Below, piece after piece: positions 24,470 to 32,662 of a DNA stretch of 48,411 nt; position 1 is the first letter of the stretch, and each line of letters starts with the position of its first letter. The stretch lies in assembly GCA_001800675.1 (NCBI GenBank), contig MGVW01000016.1:7686-56096 (forward strand), read 5' to 3'. The translations under genes were made by a program, and so were the position numbers. The DNA comes from Euryarchaeota archaeon RBG_13_57_23 (GTDB lineage Archaea > Thermoplasmatota > Thermoplasmata > UBA10834). The notes under the pieces are model-generated. The model ran no database searches. It saw only the letters and a program-made list of their open reading frames with translations, and was not told the DNA's origin.

Positions 24470-25609
24470 CTACGCCGGGTTCCTGGGCAACTGTACCCAG
24501 CGTCTGACCCACCAGTACGCCAGCAATGTGGATGTGACCGTGGCGATTACCAACACGCAGAGCGTCCATATCGCCCATTTCTCCTCCAAGTTGAACACGA
24601 AGCCGAATATTGTTGCCAGCGTGTTAGGAACAAGCACAGCGGTGCCCAGAACCGTTAGCCAGGTTATCGTCAATGCCATCCTGTTGTTCAGTATCTGGAG
24701 CTGATTGTTGTACAGCGCCTGAAGCACTTCCAGCCCGGAAGCGAGCACCTCAGACATGTGCTCGCTAAGGGATATCTGTCGATTGGTGTCTTCGACAAGC
24801 AGCTGGATCAGGGACAGCATCTTAGGGCTGTCGGAGACAAGCTGCGCATCACCGAATCTCAGCGAGTGGAGGACATCCAGCGTACGCCAGAGGGTATTCA
24901 GATAGGTTATCAGCGTGTGCTTCAGCTCGTAGATCTGCTTCCCCACCTCCATTCGAGTAGAGGTCGGGTCGAGCAGGACCGCGCTCATCAGGTCTCCCTG
25001 CTCTTCGATCTCTCTCAGATACTCGAAGTTCCTTGAATTGTTCTCATCGAGTATCCGAACCAGCATCGATGTGAGCTTGTCCTCTACTGACATCGATACC
25101 GGCAGCTTCCGTATGTAATTGTCAGCATACCTCGAGAACTGGACGAGCCTCACGACCTCTTCACTGTGAATCGTCACAATGAGGTCTTTCCGTACCAGCA
25201 GAAGTAACGGGAACGCTTGGAGGTCCACCTTGTTGACTCTGACCGCGGGAACCATTATCCCGATCTCAGTCTCATTATCGATGAACTCCGAGTAGTATCC
25301 TTTCAGGAGATTAGGAACCAGGGACGCGCTGAATCCCAGTCTGATCGCGACATCTGACCCATCCTTCAGAACATCGCAGACTGTGAAGTTGATCCAGGCG
25401 ACGGTAGAACCCTGGAGAGTCGAGATGAACTCTTCAGGAGTGTTTCCCACGACTCGGATCGGTTTCCCGGCGTGCGGGAGAGCCACGCATACTGCCCGCG
25501 GAGCCTTGATCTCGCACGTCTCCCCAGTCCCGGACTCCTTCTCAATGGGCGGCGCAGCAGCTGGCTTCGAAGGTTCTTTCTCTACCCGTTTCCTCTCCTC
25601 TTTAGACAA
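24470..25609 (-). CDS. CorA-like divalent-cation channel without the GMN motif
   Basis: A 379-residue protein with the CorA plan: a soluble N-terminal domain, a long helix (QIYELKHTLITYLNTLWRTL through ISLSEHMSEVLASGLEVLQA), and two C-terminal membrane segments (about 312-338 and 344-368) followed by a basic tail. At the end of the first segment CorA proteins have YGMN, the selectivity signature; here residues 335-338 read FGFV. The loop that follows (NLEEKWA) is acidic as in CorA. The cation is therefore uncertain. The first 35 residues are a charged Pro/Ala/Lys/Glu extension. TTG at 25609 has GGGAGG upstream on its strand. Confidence 0.75.
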   Translation of the reverse strand: MSKEERKRVEKEPSKPAAAPPIEKESGTGETCEIKAPRAVCVALPHAGKPIRVVGNTPEEFISTLQGSTVAWINFTVCDVLKDGSDVAIRLGFSASLVPNLLKGYYSEFIDNETEIGIMVPAVRVNKVDLQAFPLLLLVRKDLIVTIHSEEVVRLVQFSRYADNYIRKLPVSMSVEDKLTSMLVRILDENNSRNFEYLREIEEQGDLMSAVLLDPTSTRMEVGKQIYELKHTLITYLNTLWRTLDVLHSLRFGDAQLVSDSPKMLSLIQLLVEDTNRQISLSEHMSEVLASGLEVLQALYNNQLQILNNRMALTITWLTVLGTAVLVPNTLATIFGFVFNLEEKWAIWTLCVLVIATVTSTLLAYWWVRRWVQLPRNPA

Positions 25610-25685
25610 ACTATGGCCCTCCCAGACAGCTAGGATTTGCTCAGACTTGCACCTGTATGAACCATAGCCAATGATTTATGTTTCG

Positions 25686-25707
25686 CTGCGAGGCGCGGTC
25701 CTCGCAG
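25686..25707. promoter_or_regulatory. Inverted repeat between the corA-like and thrS genes
   Basis: CTGCGAGG (25686-25693) and CCTCGCAG (25700-25707) are perfect 8-base inverted repeats around six bases. They lie between two divergent promoters: minus-strand CATAAATCA (about 25672-25680) for the transporter and plus-strand TTTTAATACTC (about 25728-25738) for thrS. Being upstream of both TATA elements, it is more likely a protein-binding site than an RNA hairpin. Confidence 0.45.
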
Positions 25708-25765
25708 ACCTCTACCAGTATGCACCCTTTTAATACTCTGCCAGCTATTTCGACGGCGATATGCC

Positions 25766-27604
25766 ATGAGGGTACTCCTCATACACGCTGACAGGTTCGA
25801 ATACGAGGTCAGAGAACCCACGAAGATGGCGGAACCCCTCCCGGACAAACAGCCCAGAAAGCACTCGTTCGAGGAGGTCCTCGTCTCCTTCACGACCGTG
25901 GAGAACAGCGATGAGGACGTGACGACGATAGCTGAGGTCGCTGCCGCGGACCTCGCCGATGTGTTCTCGAGAGTCAAAGCCAAGAGGCTGGTGCTGTATC
26001 CCTATGCTCACCTGAGCCCGGATCTGGCACCTCCGAAGCTGGCAGTCGATGTCCTCAAGGCGGTCGAGCAGGCTCTGCGGGAGAAGGAGATTGATGTCCA
26101 CAGGTCTCCTTTCGGATGGTACAAGGGTTTCGAGATAAAGTGCAAGGGCCACCCCTTGTCTGAGCTCTCGAGAGAATACACAGCCGAGAAGAAGGTCACC
26201 CGCGAGGAGGTCGTTGAGAGCATCGAGAAGACCTTCTACATCCTCACACCAGATGGCCAGGAACACCCCCTGGACGTCGAGAAGGCAGAGTCGATGCAAC
26301 TTCTAGACAAGTACCCGTCTCTCAAGACCTTCATCATTTCTGAGGAGATCGGTCGCAAGAAGGGAGAGGAGCCGCCCTCCATCAAGGCCATGCAGCGGCT
26401 CGAGCTGGTCGACTATGAGGAAGCGAGCGACCGAGGGCACTTCAGGATGTTTCCGAAGGGGCACCTGATCTTCAAGCTGCTGGAGGAGTGGGCGGAATGG
26501 ATCGCGCTGGAGAAGATCGGGGCTATCCAGATCGACACTCCCATTCTCTATGATTGGTCCTACCCAGATATCAAGAGCCAGGGCATTTCGTTCCACGAGA
26601 GGCACTACACGCTCAAGACGGAGGAGAACAGAGAGTTCGTCCTCAGGTTCGCCGGAGACTTCGGGCTCTTCAGGATGATGAAGGGGGCCACATTGAGCTA
26701 CAGGAACCTTCCGCTCCGCATCTACGAGTTCTCCAAGAGCTTCCGGCTAGAACAGCGCGGGGAGCTGACGGGCCTGAAGAGACTGAGAGCGTTCCACATG
26801 CCAGACATACACTGCTTCACGAAGGACATCGAGGATGGCTGGAGAGAGTACATGCTCCTCTACAGGAACTACGCTGATCTAGCAGACGCCACCGGCGTCG
26901 AGTACGCGGTCGCATTCAGAATCGTCAAGGAATTCTACGACAAGTACAAGCAGAACATCGTCGAGCTCTTGAAGTACTCCAACAGACCGGCATTGATAGA
27001 AGTCCTCTCCGAGATGAAGCACTACTGGGCCGTCAAACACGAGTTCCAAGGCATAGATGCGGTTGGCGGAGCGGTCCAGCTCAGCACAGTCCAGCTGGAC
27101 GTCGCGGACGCCGAGCGGTACGGCATCGTGTACGCGGACCAGGACGGCAGGAAGAAAGGCTGCATCATTTGCCATTCATCAATAGGCTCGATAGAGAGAT
27201 GGATATACATGCTTCTGGAGGAGGCCCTGAAGCATGAGAAGCCATCGCTGCCATTCTGGATCTCGCCGACTCAGATCAGGCTCATACCTGTAGGACCCGC
27301 GTTCATACCCGAGTGCGAGAAGCTCTCGAAGGAACTGCGCGCGAGAGTTGACATCGATGACATGGACGACAAGGTCGGGAAGAAGATACGTAACGCCGAG
27401 ATGGAATGGATACCGATGATCATCGTCGTAGGCGAGAAAGAGAAATCATCTGGACAGTTCCCCGTCAGGCTCAGGAGCGGGGAGCAGAAAATGATGACGC
27501 TCGAGCAGCTGAAAGCCGAGGTGGAGCGCTTGTCAAAGGACTACCCGACCGCAAAACTTCCCCTTCCGGCACACCTCTCCAAGAGGCCGACCTTCAGAGG
27601 ATAA
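25766..27604 (+). CDS. thrS: Threonyl-tRNA synthetase, archaeal type
   Basis: A 612-residue protein. Residues 1-140 are the archaeal editing domain related to D-aminoacyl-tRNA deacylase (MRVLLIHADRFEYEV), which removes mischarged serine. The class II core spans about 200-495, with motif 2 around RIYEFSKSFRLEQRGELTG and motif 3 GSIERWIYMLLEE. The anticodon domain is about 500-610 (IRLIPVG...DIDDMDDKVGKKIRNAE). Of the three zinc ligands of ThrRS, the histidines appear as H349 and H470; at the cysteine position there is D298 in LRFAGDFG. The promoter TTTTAATACTC lies about 30 bases upstream. Confidence 0.94.
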   Translation: MRVLLIHADRFEYEVREPTKMAEPLPDKQPRKHSFEEVLVSFTTVENSDEDVTTIAEVAAADLADVFSRVKAKRLVLYPYAHLSPDLAPPKLAVDVLKAVEQALREKEIDVHRSPFGWYKGFEIKCKGHPLSELSREYTAEKKVTREEVVESIEKTFYILTPDGQEHPLDVEKAESMQLLDKYPSLKTFIISEEIGRKKGEEPPSIKAMQRLELVDYEEASDRGHFRMFPKGHLIFKLLEEWAEWIALEKIGAIQIDTPILYDWSYPDIKSQGISFHERHYTLKTEENREFVLRFAGDFGLFRMMKGATLSYRNLPLRIYEFSKSFRLEQRGELTGLKRLRAFHMPDIHCFTKDIEDGWREYMLLYRNYADLADATGVEYAVAFRIVKEFYDKYKQNIVELLKYSNRPALIEVLSEMKHYWAVKHEFQGIDAVGGAVQLSTVQLDVADAERYGIVYADQDGRKKGCIICHSSIGSIERWIYMLLEEALKHEKPSLPFWISPTQIRLIPVGPAFIPECEKLSKELRARVDIDDMDDKVGKKIRNAEMEWIPMIIVVGEKEKSSGQFPVRLRSGEQKMMTLEQLKAEVERLSKDYPTAKLPLPAHLSKRPTFRG

Positions 27605-27613
27605 GCTGAAGGA

Positions 27614-28243
27614 TCACCTGTTGTCCGCGTCACCCCATATGAACTTGTGCAGCTGCGGAAGCACCCTGACGTTGAGATTCGCCTTGAGTACCTTCTCGGC
27701 CAGGGACTTGAGTTCCTTGCCGCCAACGGGTGTGAAAATCACCTCGCACTTCGGCGAGTATTCCTCGAGGACCTTCTTGGCGTAGGCGTAGTCCACATCG
27801 TCCGCGATTATGAATTTCAGCTGGTCCGTCGGTCCCAGGAGCTCAAGATTCTTGAATATCATCTTGTCGGCCTCTCCTGACGAAGGGCACTTTATGTCCA
27901 TGCTGATCGTCAGGTTCTCTACGCACGGCAGCTCGTCCAGCGACATTGCCCCGTTCGTTTCCAGGACCACACGATACCCTTCATCAAGGAGCATCACGAG
28001 CAGCTTTGGAGTTTCCTTCTGCGCCATCGGCTCCCCGCCCGTGAGACAGACATGCCTGCACCTGTGCTTCGCAACCTTCTTCATGACCTGGTCAAGAGTC
28101 ATCTCCTCGCCCTTGTCAAAGGCCTGGGGTGTGTCACAGTATGTGCACCTGAGCGGGCATCCTGAAGTCCTGATGAATGCGGTCGGAGCGCCTATCGTCA
28201 GCCCTTCTCCTTGGAGCGACTTGAAGATCGAATACACCTTCAT
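27614..28243 (-). CDS. queE: 7-carboxy-7-deazaguanine synthase
   Basis: A 209-residue radical SAM enzyme that rearranges 6-carboxytetrahydropterin to 7-carboxy-7-deazaguanine. The cluster motif is C29-x3-C33-x2-C36 in SGCPLRCTYCDT, with LTGGEPM following; N-terminal SLQGEG is the substrate-binding signature. The start codon overlaps the queC stop by four bases (ATGA). In archaea the product preQ0 goes to archaeosine at position 15 of tRNA. Confidence 0.94.
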   Translation of the reverse strand: MKVYSIFKSLQGEGLTIGAPTAFIRTSGCPLRCTYCDTPQAFDKGEEMTLDQVMKKVAKHRCRHVCLTGGEPMAQKETPKLLVMLLDEGYRVVLETNGAMSLDELPCVENLTISMDIKCPSSGEADKMIFKNLELLGPTDQLKFIIADDVDYAYAKKVLEEYSPKCEVIFTPVGGKELKSLAEKVLKANLNVRVLPQLHKFIWGDADNR

Positions 28244-28926
28244 CCTCTCACCTCGTACTCGAGCGGATCCTCAATGCCAGCATCCGCGAACCCTTGAAGC
28301 CTCAGGAGACAGGAATCGCACTTCCCGCACGCCTTCACACCACCTTCGTAGCAGCTCCAGGTCAGCTCGAGCGGAACCCGGAGTCTCACGGCCTCTCTGA
28401 TTATCTCCGCCTTGGACTTGTCGAGGACGGGGGCGAACACCCTGATAGACCTGCCCTCTTTGCCTGCCTTCGTGCCCACATCGATCGTCTTCTGGAACGC
28501 GGCGATGAATTCTGGAGTACAGTCCGGGTATCCGCTGAAGTCCACTGAATTTGCTGCGATGAAGACCGCGTCTGCCCCTCTGCTTTCGGCGATCGAGGAT
28601 GCGATGCCAAGGAAGATGATGTTCCTCGAGGGGACGTAAGTGCTGGGTATGCCCTTCCCGATGTCGTTCTTACTCCTGCCTTTTGGGATGGAAACGGAGC
28701 CGTTCGTGAGGGAGCTCTTCAGCAGCTTCCCGAGGTTCAAGGGGACTATGATGTGTTCCTTCACCTTGAAATGCTTGGCAATCCTGCGGGCGCTGTTGAG
28801 TTCTCGCCTGTGCTTCTGTCCATAATCGAATGTCAACGCGACGATTTCGTATCCGCTATCCCTGGCCATCGCAAGTACGGTGGAGGAATCCAGTCCCCCC
28901 GAGAGAAGCACAACCGCCTCACCCAT
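28240..28926 (-). CDS. queC: 7-cyano-7-deazaguanine (preQ0) synthase
   Basis: A 228-residue ATP pyrophosphatase-fold enzyme that turns 7-carboxy-7-deazaguanine into preQ0. The P-loop SGGLDSS is at residues 9-15 and the zinc site is the C-terminal SCYEGGVKACGKCDSC. ATG at 28924-28926 is chosen because AGGTGAT lies four to five bases upstream on its strand; TTG at 28944, overlapping queD, is an in-frame alternative. It is the middle gene of queD-queC-queE. Confidence 0.94.
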   Translation of the reverse strand: MGEAVVLLSGGLDSSTVLAMARDSGYEIVALTFDYGQKHRRELNSARRIAKHFKVKEHIIVPLNLGKLLKSSLTNGSVSIPKGRSKNDIGKGIPSTYVPSRNIIFLGIASSIAESRGADAVFIAANSVDFSGYPDCTPEFIAAFQKTIDVGTKAGKEGRSIRVFAPVLDKSKAEIIREAVRLRVPLELTWSCYEGGVKACGKCDSCLLRLQGFADAGIEDPLEYEVRG

Positions 28927-28940
28927 ACCATCACCTGAGA

Positions 28941-29408
28941 TCAAAGGTCGGTTCCTGTCCAGGCGCCCTGTCCTCTACCCTCGTCGACCCCTATCTCGAT
29001 CCTTCGGACATTCTTCGGGAACTTGACCTTCTGCAGGAGACGACGCAGGACGAACTCGGCAAGAGTCTCTGCCGATGCTACCTCGATGTCCAGTAGGATG
29101 CAGTCGCACAGGGGCAGCTTGAACTCCTTGTCGCCCAGTCTATAGAACACGTAATCCTTCACGACAGTGACTCTGGGATCCTTCTTTGGGATCAGAACCC
29201 TGTGATCGAGCTCCGAAGCAATGCCCCTCAAGAACTCCTTCACGCTGATGAAATCCATGATGATCCCATCCTTGCCGATCTCTCCCTCGATCACGGTGTT
29301 GATGGCGTAGTCATGACCGTGAAGCCGGCCGCATTTCTTGTGCATAGGGATTATGTGCGTCCCCGAGAAAGTGATCTTCGAGGTCCAGCCATTGATTTCC
29401 AGCCTCAT
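28941..29408 (-). CDS. queD: 6-carboxytetrahydropterin synthase
   Basis: A 155-residue protein of the PTPS/QueD family that makes 6-carboxytetrahydropterin from dihydroneopterin triphosphate. Zinc ligands are H18 in FSGTH and H30, H32 in RLHGHDY; catalytic C26 and the D68-H69 pair of ELDHRV are present. It is first in the queD-C-E operon. A minus-strand TATA-like CTATTTAGTG (about 29430-29440) overlaps the end of the upstream gene, giving a nearly leaderless message. Some archaeal homologues act in pterin synthesis, but the neighbours point to preQ0. Confidence 0.93.
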   Translation of the reverse strand: MRLEINGWTSKITFSGTHIIPMHKKCGRLHGHDYAINTVIEGEIGKDGIIMDFISVKEFLRGIASELDHRVLIPKKDPRVTVVKDYVFYRLGDKEFKLPLCDCILLDIEVASAETLAEFVLRRLLQKVKFPKNVRRIEIGVDEGRGQGAWTGTDL

Positions 29409-29442
29409 CTCTGAACGGATAGCGAAGGAGCACTAAATAGTT

Positions 29443-30219
29443 TCAGGCGCGAGGGCGCCTGAGAACGCCAGTCCCTGCCAGTCCAGCAGCGATCATCACC
29501 GAGTCCGAGAAGTCCGACTTTGCCCTGGAGGTGTCGACGAACACCCTGTCGAGGTTGACCACAGGTGCCCCGAACGCCTTTCCCCCGCCGACGAAGTAGA
29601 TCGAACGGAATATGAGGTTTCCAGATACGCCATCAGGGGCGACGATGATGTCGCAGTCCTTGAGAGCGTCCTCGATCAGGATACCGTAGTGCCTGGCAGC
29701 ATGTCCCTTGCCTCTGAGCTTCTTCGCGAGCAGCTCACCCTCTTCGACGCTGGTCCTGATCTCCTCTCCGCGGCCGACATCTTCCAGCCTGCCCTTGGAG
29801 AGGACCCCTATCTTCGGTTTCCAGCGGATCCTCGAGAAGTAAGCGATGGTGTTCTCGACGAGATCCAGCCGAGCATCGACCGTCAAGCCCTCGTCGATCC
29901 CGACGGGCGTGAGCAGGAAGTTCTTCTTCTGAGCGCTCTCCATGATCGCGGTCCGCATGATGCGGTTGAGCCCGAATTCGAGCCTGAGGCTTCGCAGAGC
30001 CTCTCCAGAGCTGAGGGTGCCTCTCACCGCCGCGTCCAGCTCTGAGTCCTTGAGGGCGTGTACGAGCTCCTTCGTGTTCGTGAATCGAACCAGGCGCACT
30101 TCGCACCCGAGCCTGGAAAGATGCTTCAAAGTATCTCCATGAAGCTTTCTCGAGGCCCCAATTCCAATCTTTGCAGTTGAATCGCAACCACAAGACAGCA
30201 GCTTAGCGACATCGATCAC
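29443..30219 (-). CDS. MtxX / methanogenesis marker 4-like protein
   Basis: A 258-residue protein resembling the phosphate acetyl/butyryltransferase fold. Features are IGIGAS near the N-terminus, LTPVGIDEGLTVDARLDLVE in the middle, DCDIIVAPDGVSGNLIFRS, and a glycine-rich end. This agrees with what I remember of the family annotated as methanogenesis marker protein Mmp4/MtxX, of unknown reaction. Its presence with MttB homologues would suit a methanogen or a descendant of one, but no methanogenesis gene proper is in the window. GTG at 30217-30219 follows dph2 by 16 bases, so the two are probably co-transcribed. Confidence 0.65.
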   Translation of the reverse strand: MIDVAKLLSCGCDSTAKIGIGASRKLHGDTLKHLSRLGCEVRLVRFTNTKELVHALKDSELDAAVRGTLSSGEALRSLRLEFGLNRIMRTAIMESAQKKNFLLTPVGIDEGLTVDARLDLVENTIAYFSRIRWKPKIGVLSKGRLEDVGRGEEIRTSVEEGELLAKKLRGKGHAARHYGILIEDALKDCDIIVAPDGVSGNLIFRSIYFVGGGKAFGAPVVNLDRVFVDTSRAKSDFSDSVMIAAGLAGTGVLRRPRA

Positions 30220-30235
30220 AGGAAGTAGGCCCTCC

Positions 30236-31231
30236 TCAGAACTCGTCCTCGGTCATCTGGTCGAAAGTGTAGTTCTCCCACTTGCGCACTCCCAGAACTA
30301 TCTCGAGTTCCTGAGGTGTGAGAAGCGGCCTATCGTACATGGCCATGTCGTCTATCGCAATCCTAGGGCACGCCGTGGAAACATATGCATCGAACCCGAG
30401 CGACTTCAACTTGTCAGGGTCGAACTTGTCCATGAGTATGAGAGCGGCGTCCTTCTTCTTCCACCGGAGGAGTTTCCTCAGTTCCCTAGCCCTTCTGATC
30501 CTCCTCTGCCCCAGCTTCTCGCCCACGATGATGCCGAAGCTCCTGGCACGCTCGGCCTTCTCGATGACCGCGTGCCTCTGCCGCAGTATCTTGTCCTTGA
30601 CCTGGTCGATCTCCTTCGGCTCCTCCAGATTAGGGTCAAGGACGACCACCTTCTTTCCCGTTGCGAGGTGCACGCCAAGCGCGTGGAATGTGCCGCTCCC
30701 TATGAGCAGGTAACTGTTAACCTCCTTCACGATGCCAGTCGCAGCCGTGAAGTTGCACCCGAGGACCTCGCCCACATGGGAGAGCCTGCTGTCCCCCTCG
30801 GCGACCTTCATTTTGATGCCCATGCTCTCGAGACCTTCGATGACATCGTCCAGCTCGAAGAGGTGCTGCGATGTGGCGAGCACGCCTACGGGCTCCTGCA
30901 ACAGACCCACTGATTTCTTCAGCTGGTCCGCAAGGGGCACGCGCGATTTCGCCGGGACGAATATCACCGGCTTTGAGAATTTCATGGATGGAATCGGCGA
31001 GTGGCCAACGTTCACGACCGCATCGACCATGTCGAACAGCGAGCTGGGGACATCGCATGCGCCGAAGCAGGGCTCGGCCACCACGAGGACTTCGGCACCA
31101 GTCTTGTTCTCAAGGTCTCCAGCCAGCTGATACGCTCGCTTCTTCAGCCCCTCCGGTACCTGAAGCGCAATCATCCTCGCCTTGAGCCTCTTGATCTCAG
31201 ATATCGCACTCGCGAGATCGATATCATACAT
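30236..31231 (-). CDS. dph2: Diphthamide biosynthesis enzyme Dph2
   Basis: A protein of about 331 residues. Archaeal Dph2 is a homodimeric non-canonical radical SAM enzyme that transfers the aminocarboxypropyl group of SAM to a histidine of elongation factor 2. The three cluster cysteines lie in EPCFGACDVP, VLGCNFTAAT and STACPRIAIDD. ATG at 31229-31231 is chosen (MYDIDLASAI) with GAGGTTGA upstream on its strand; a TTG at 31282 would add 17 residues unlike the family. A minus-strand TATA-like CTTTTTATCG (31312-31321) precedes it. It leads into the MtxX-like gene. Confidence 0.92.
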   Translation of the reverse strand: MYDIDLASAISEIKRLKARMIALQVPEGLKKRAYQLAGDLENKTGAEVLVVAEPCFGACDVPSSLFDMVDAVVNVGHSPIPSMKFSKPVIFVPAKSRVPLADQLKKSVGLLQEPVGVLATSQHLFELDDVIEGLESMGIKMKVAEGDSRLSHVGEVLGCNFTAATGIVKEVNSYLLIGSGTFHALGVHLATGKKVVVLDPNLEEPKEIDQVKDKILRQRHAVIEKAERARSFGIIVGEKLGQRRIRRARELRKLLRWKKKDAALILMDKFDPDKLKSLGFDAYVSTACPRIAIDDMAMYDRPLLTPQELEIVLGVRKWENYTFDQMTEDEF

Positions 31232-31351
31232 GCCTGAAGTCAACCTCGGACTCTCCAGCCTTCCCCACACACGATGGAACAAAACCAGAGCGAAGGGAGT
31301 AGAGGTACAGACGATAAAAAGATTGTGCGGTATTCGAGGCTCTGGGTCCGT

Positions 31352-31867
31352 CTATGCCGCTGCGGACGTGCCCCTCTCTACCTCGATGTAGCAGGGGGAC
31401 GGTAGCTTGATCGCGGCCCGCTTCAATGCGAGCTTGGCGTGTGCGAGGTTCGCCTGTGTGGTCTCGATTGTCATGATCCTTTGGTCTGCCTTGACCCTCG
31501 CGGCAGTGCCCACGGGCTTGCCGAAGGCGGCCCTCATGCCATCGGAGATACGGTCCGCTCCTGCGCCCGTGGCGATTTTGTTCTCCCTGATGATGTTGTG
31601 CGGAAAGACCCTGATCTTGAGATGATATGCATTGGCCGGGATCTTCTTCGCGAGATACCTGTTGGCCGATATACGCGCGGACTCCAGCGCTATGTGCCTG
31701 ATTTGGCACTGCTCCGTAACCCTGAGTGTCATCCGGACCGCGTAGTCTCCCTTAGTTCCATGCTCGAATTGCGTGATCCTTGACGACGGTACGCCGCCCA
31801 TGTACTCTCTCCGGCAGTAGGCCTGTCCTTTGATCTCCCTGTACATGCTTCCGGGCTTGCGAGACAT
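31352..31867 (-). CDS. rpl10e: Ribosomal protein L10e (uL16)
   Basis: A 171-residue protein of standard archaeal L10e length. Family sequence is seen throughout: RKPGSMYREIKGQAYCRREYMGG, GAGADRISDGMRAAFGKPVGTAARV and the QANLAHAKLALKRAAIKLP tail. It binds the large subunit near the A site. A strong minus-strand TATA box, TTTATATAC (31918-31927), lies about 55 bases before the ATG, and GGTGG is the ribosome binding site. It is divergent from rnp4. Confidence 0.97.
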   Translation of the reverse strand: MSRKPGSMYREIKGQAYCRREYMGGVPSSRITQFEHGTKGDYAVRMTLRVTEQCQIRHIALESARISANRYLAKKIPANAYHLKIRVFPHNIIRENKIATGAGADRISDGMRAAFGKPVGTAARVKADQRIMTIETTQANLAHAKLALKRAAIKLPSPCYIEVERGTSAAA

Positions 31868-31917
31868 GATGCCACCAGGTGTTCTACAGCCTCAGGTTTG
31901 CTGAGATACTGGTTATC

Positions 31918-31927
31918 GTATATAAAC
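31918..31927 (-). promoter_or_regulatory. TATA box of rpl10e
   Basis: On the minus strand GTTTATATAC after GTGAG, one of the best TATA matches in the window. The predicted start, near 31897, leaves a leader of about 30 bases. Confidence 0.65.
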
Positions 31928-32009
31928 CTCACTGAGTACGCTTCGGGCATTGTGAGCGTGCTGGCCACGCAGACAAACATTATCTACGGTCATCCTGATT
32001 AGTGAGCTG

Positions 32010-32321
32010 ATGGGCAGGAGACATGTGGGAAAGCGGGACGCCAAGGATATCGCCCGTGAAAGGATAGAAACGCTGTTCGGGCTCGCGGAGAAGGAGGCCC
32101 TCGGCGGAAGCACCGCAAGGGCGAAGCGGTACGTCACACTCGCGATCCGACTCGGCGAGAGGCATAAGGTGCGGGCGGGACACAAGAGAACCTACTGCCC
32201 TTCCTGCTACGCGTTCTTCACTCCCCCGAAGAACCTCAGGGTGCGGACTCACAACGGGAAGGTTTCCATGACGTGCCTCGAGTGCGGACACATAATCCGG
32301 TATCCTGTCAAGCGGCCATGA
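32010..32321 (+). CDS. rnp4: RNase P protein component 4 (Rpp21 homologue)
   Basis: A 103-residue protein. N-terminal helices are rich in Arg and Lys; the zinc ribbon uses C63, C66 (TYCPSCYAFF) and C89, C92 (TCLECGHIIRYP). It pairs with Rpp29 on the specificity domain of archaeal RNase P RNA for tRNA 5' maturation. ATG at 32010 is preceded by a weak TATA-like ACATTATC (about 31977-31984) that would give an almost leaderless message. It is followed after 10 bases by the CRM-domain gene. Confidence 0.94.
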   Translation: MGRRHVGKRDAKDIARERIETLFGLAEKEALGGSTARAKRYVTLAIRLGERHKVRAGHKRTYCPSCYAFFTPPKNLRVRTHNGKVSMTCLECGHIIRYPVKRP

Positions 32322-32331
32322 GTGTGATGAC

Positions 32332-32628
32332 TTGGACAAGAAGATGATAATCGAGCTGCGGGCGAGAGGACAGGCGCTACAGGCCACCGTGTATGTCGGC
32401 AAGGAAGGCATCACGGAGAAGGTGGTGGATGAGATATCCCGGCAACTGGACAAGCACAAGCTGGTCAAAGTCAAGCTCCTCCCCGCGGTGGAGCAAGACA
32501 GGAAGGAGGCGGCGCAGGAGCTCGCAGACAAGAGCTCTTCCGTGCTCGTTGAGGTCAGGGGAAGGACGGTACTGCTGGCCAAGGAGCAGCTCTCAACCAG
32601 AACTGGCCAGCATTTAAATATCGACTAG
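32332..32628 (+). CDS. CRM-domain (YhbY-type) RNA-binding protein
   Basis: A 98-residue single CRM domain: LRARGQALQATVYVGKEGIT is the conserved start with the GxxG-like loop, then LDKHKLVKVKLLPAVEQDRK and a final strand VRGRTVLLAKE. YhbY proteins associate with pre-ribosomal large subunits in bacteria; the archaeal role is not well defined. The TTG start at 32332 follows rnp4 by 10 bases, an RNA-maturation pair. The serS promoter lies over its last codons. Confidence 0.88.
   Translation: MDKKMIIELRARGQALQATVYVGKEGITEKVVDEISRQLDKHKLVKVKLLPAVEQDRKEAAQELADKSSSVLVEVRGRTVLLAKEQLSTRTGQHLNID
32612..32622 (+). promoter_or_regulatory. TATA box of serS
   Basis: ATTTAAATATC inside the end of the CRM gene. 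The predicted transcript start near 32643 supports ATG 32663 as the serS start and excludes the upstream TTG at 32633. Confidence 0.6.
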
Positions 32629-32662
32629 GTGATTGGTTCGAAAAAAGGAACAGTGGTATCGA

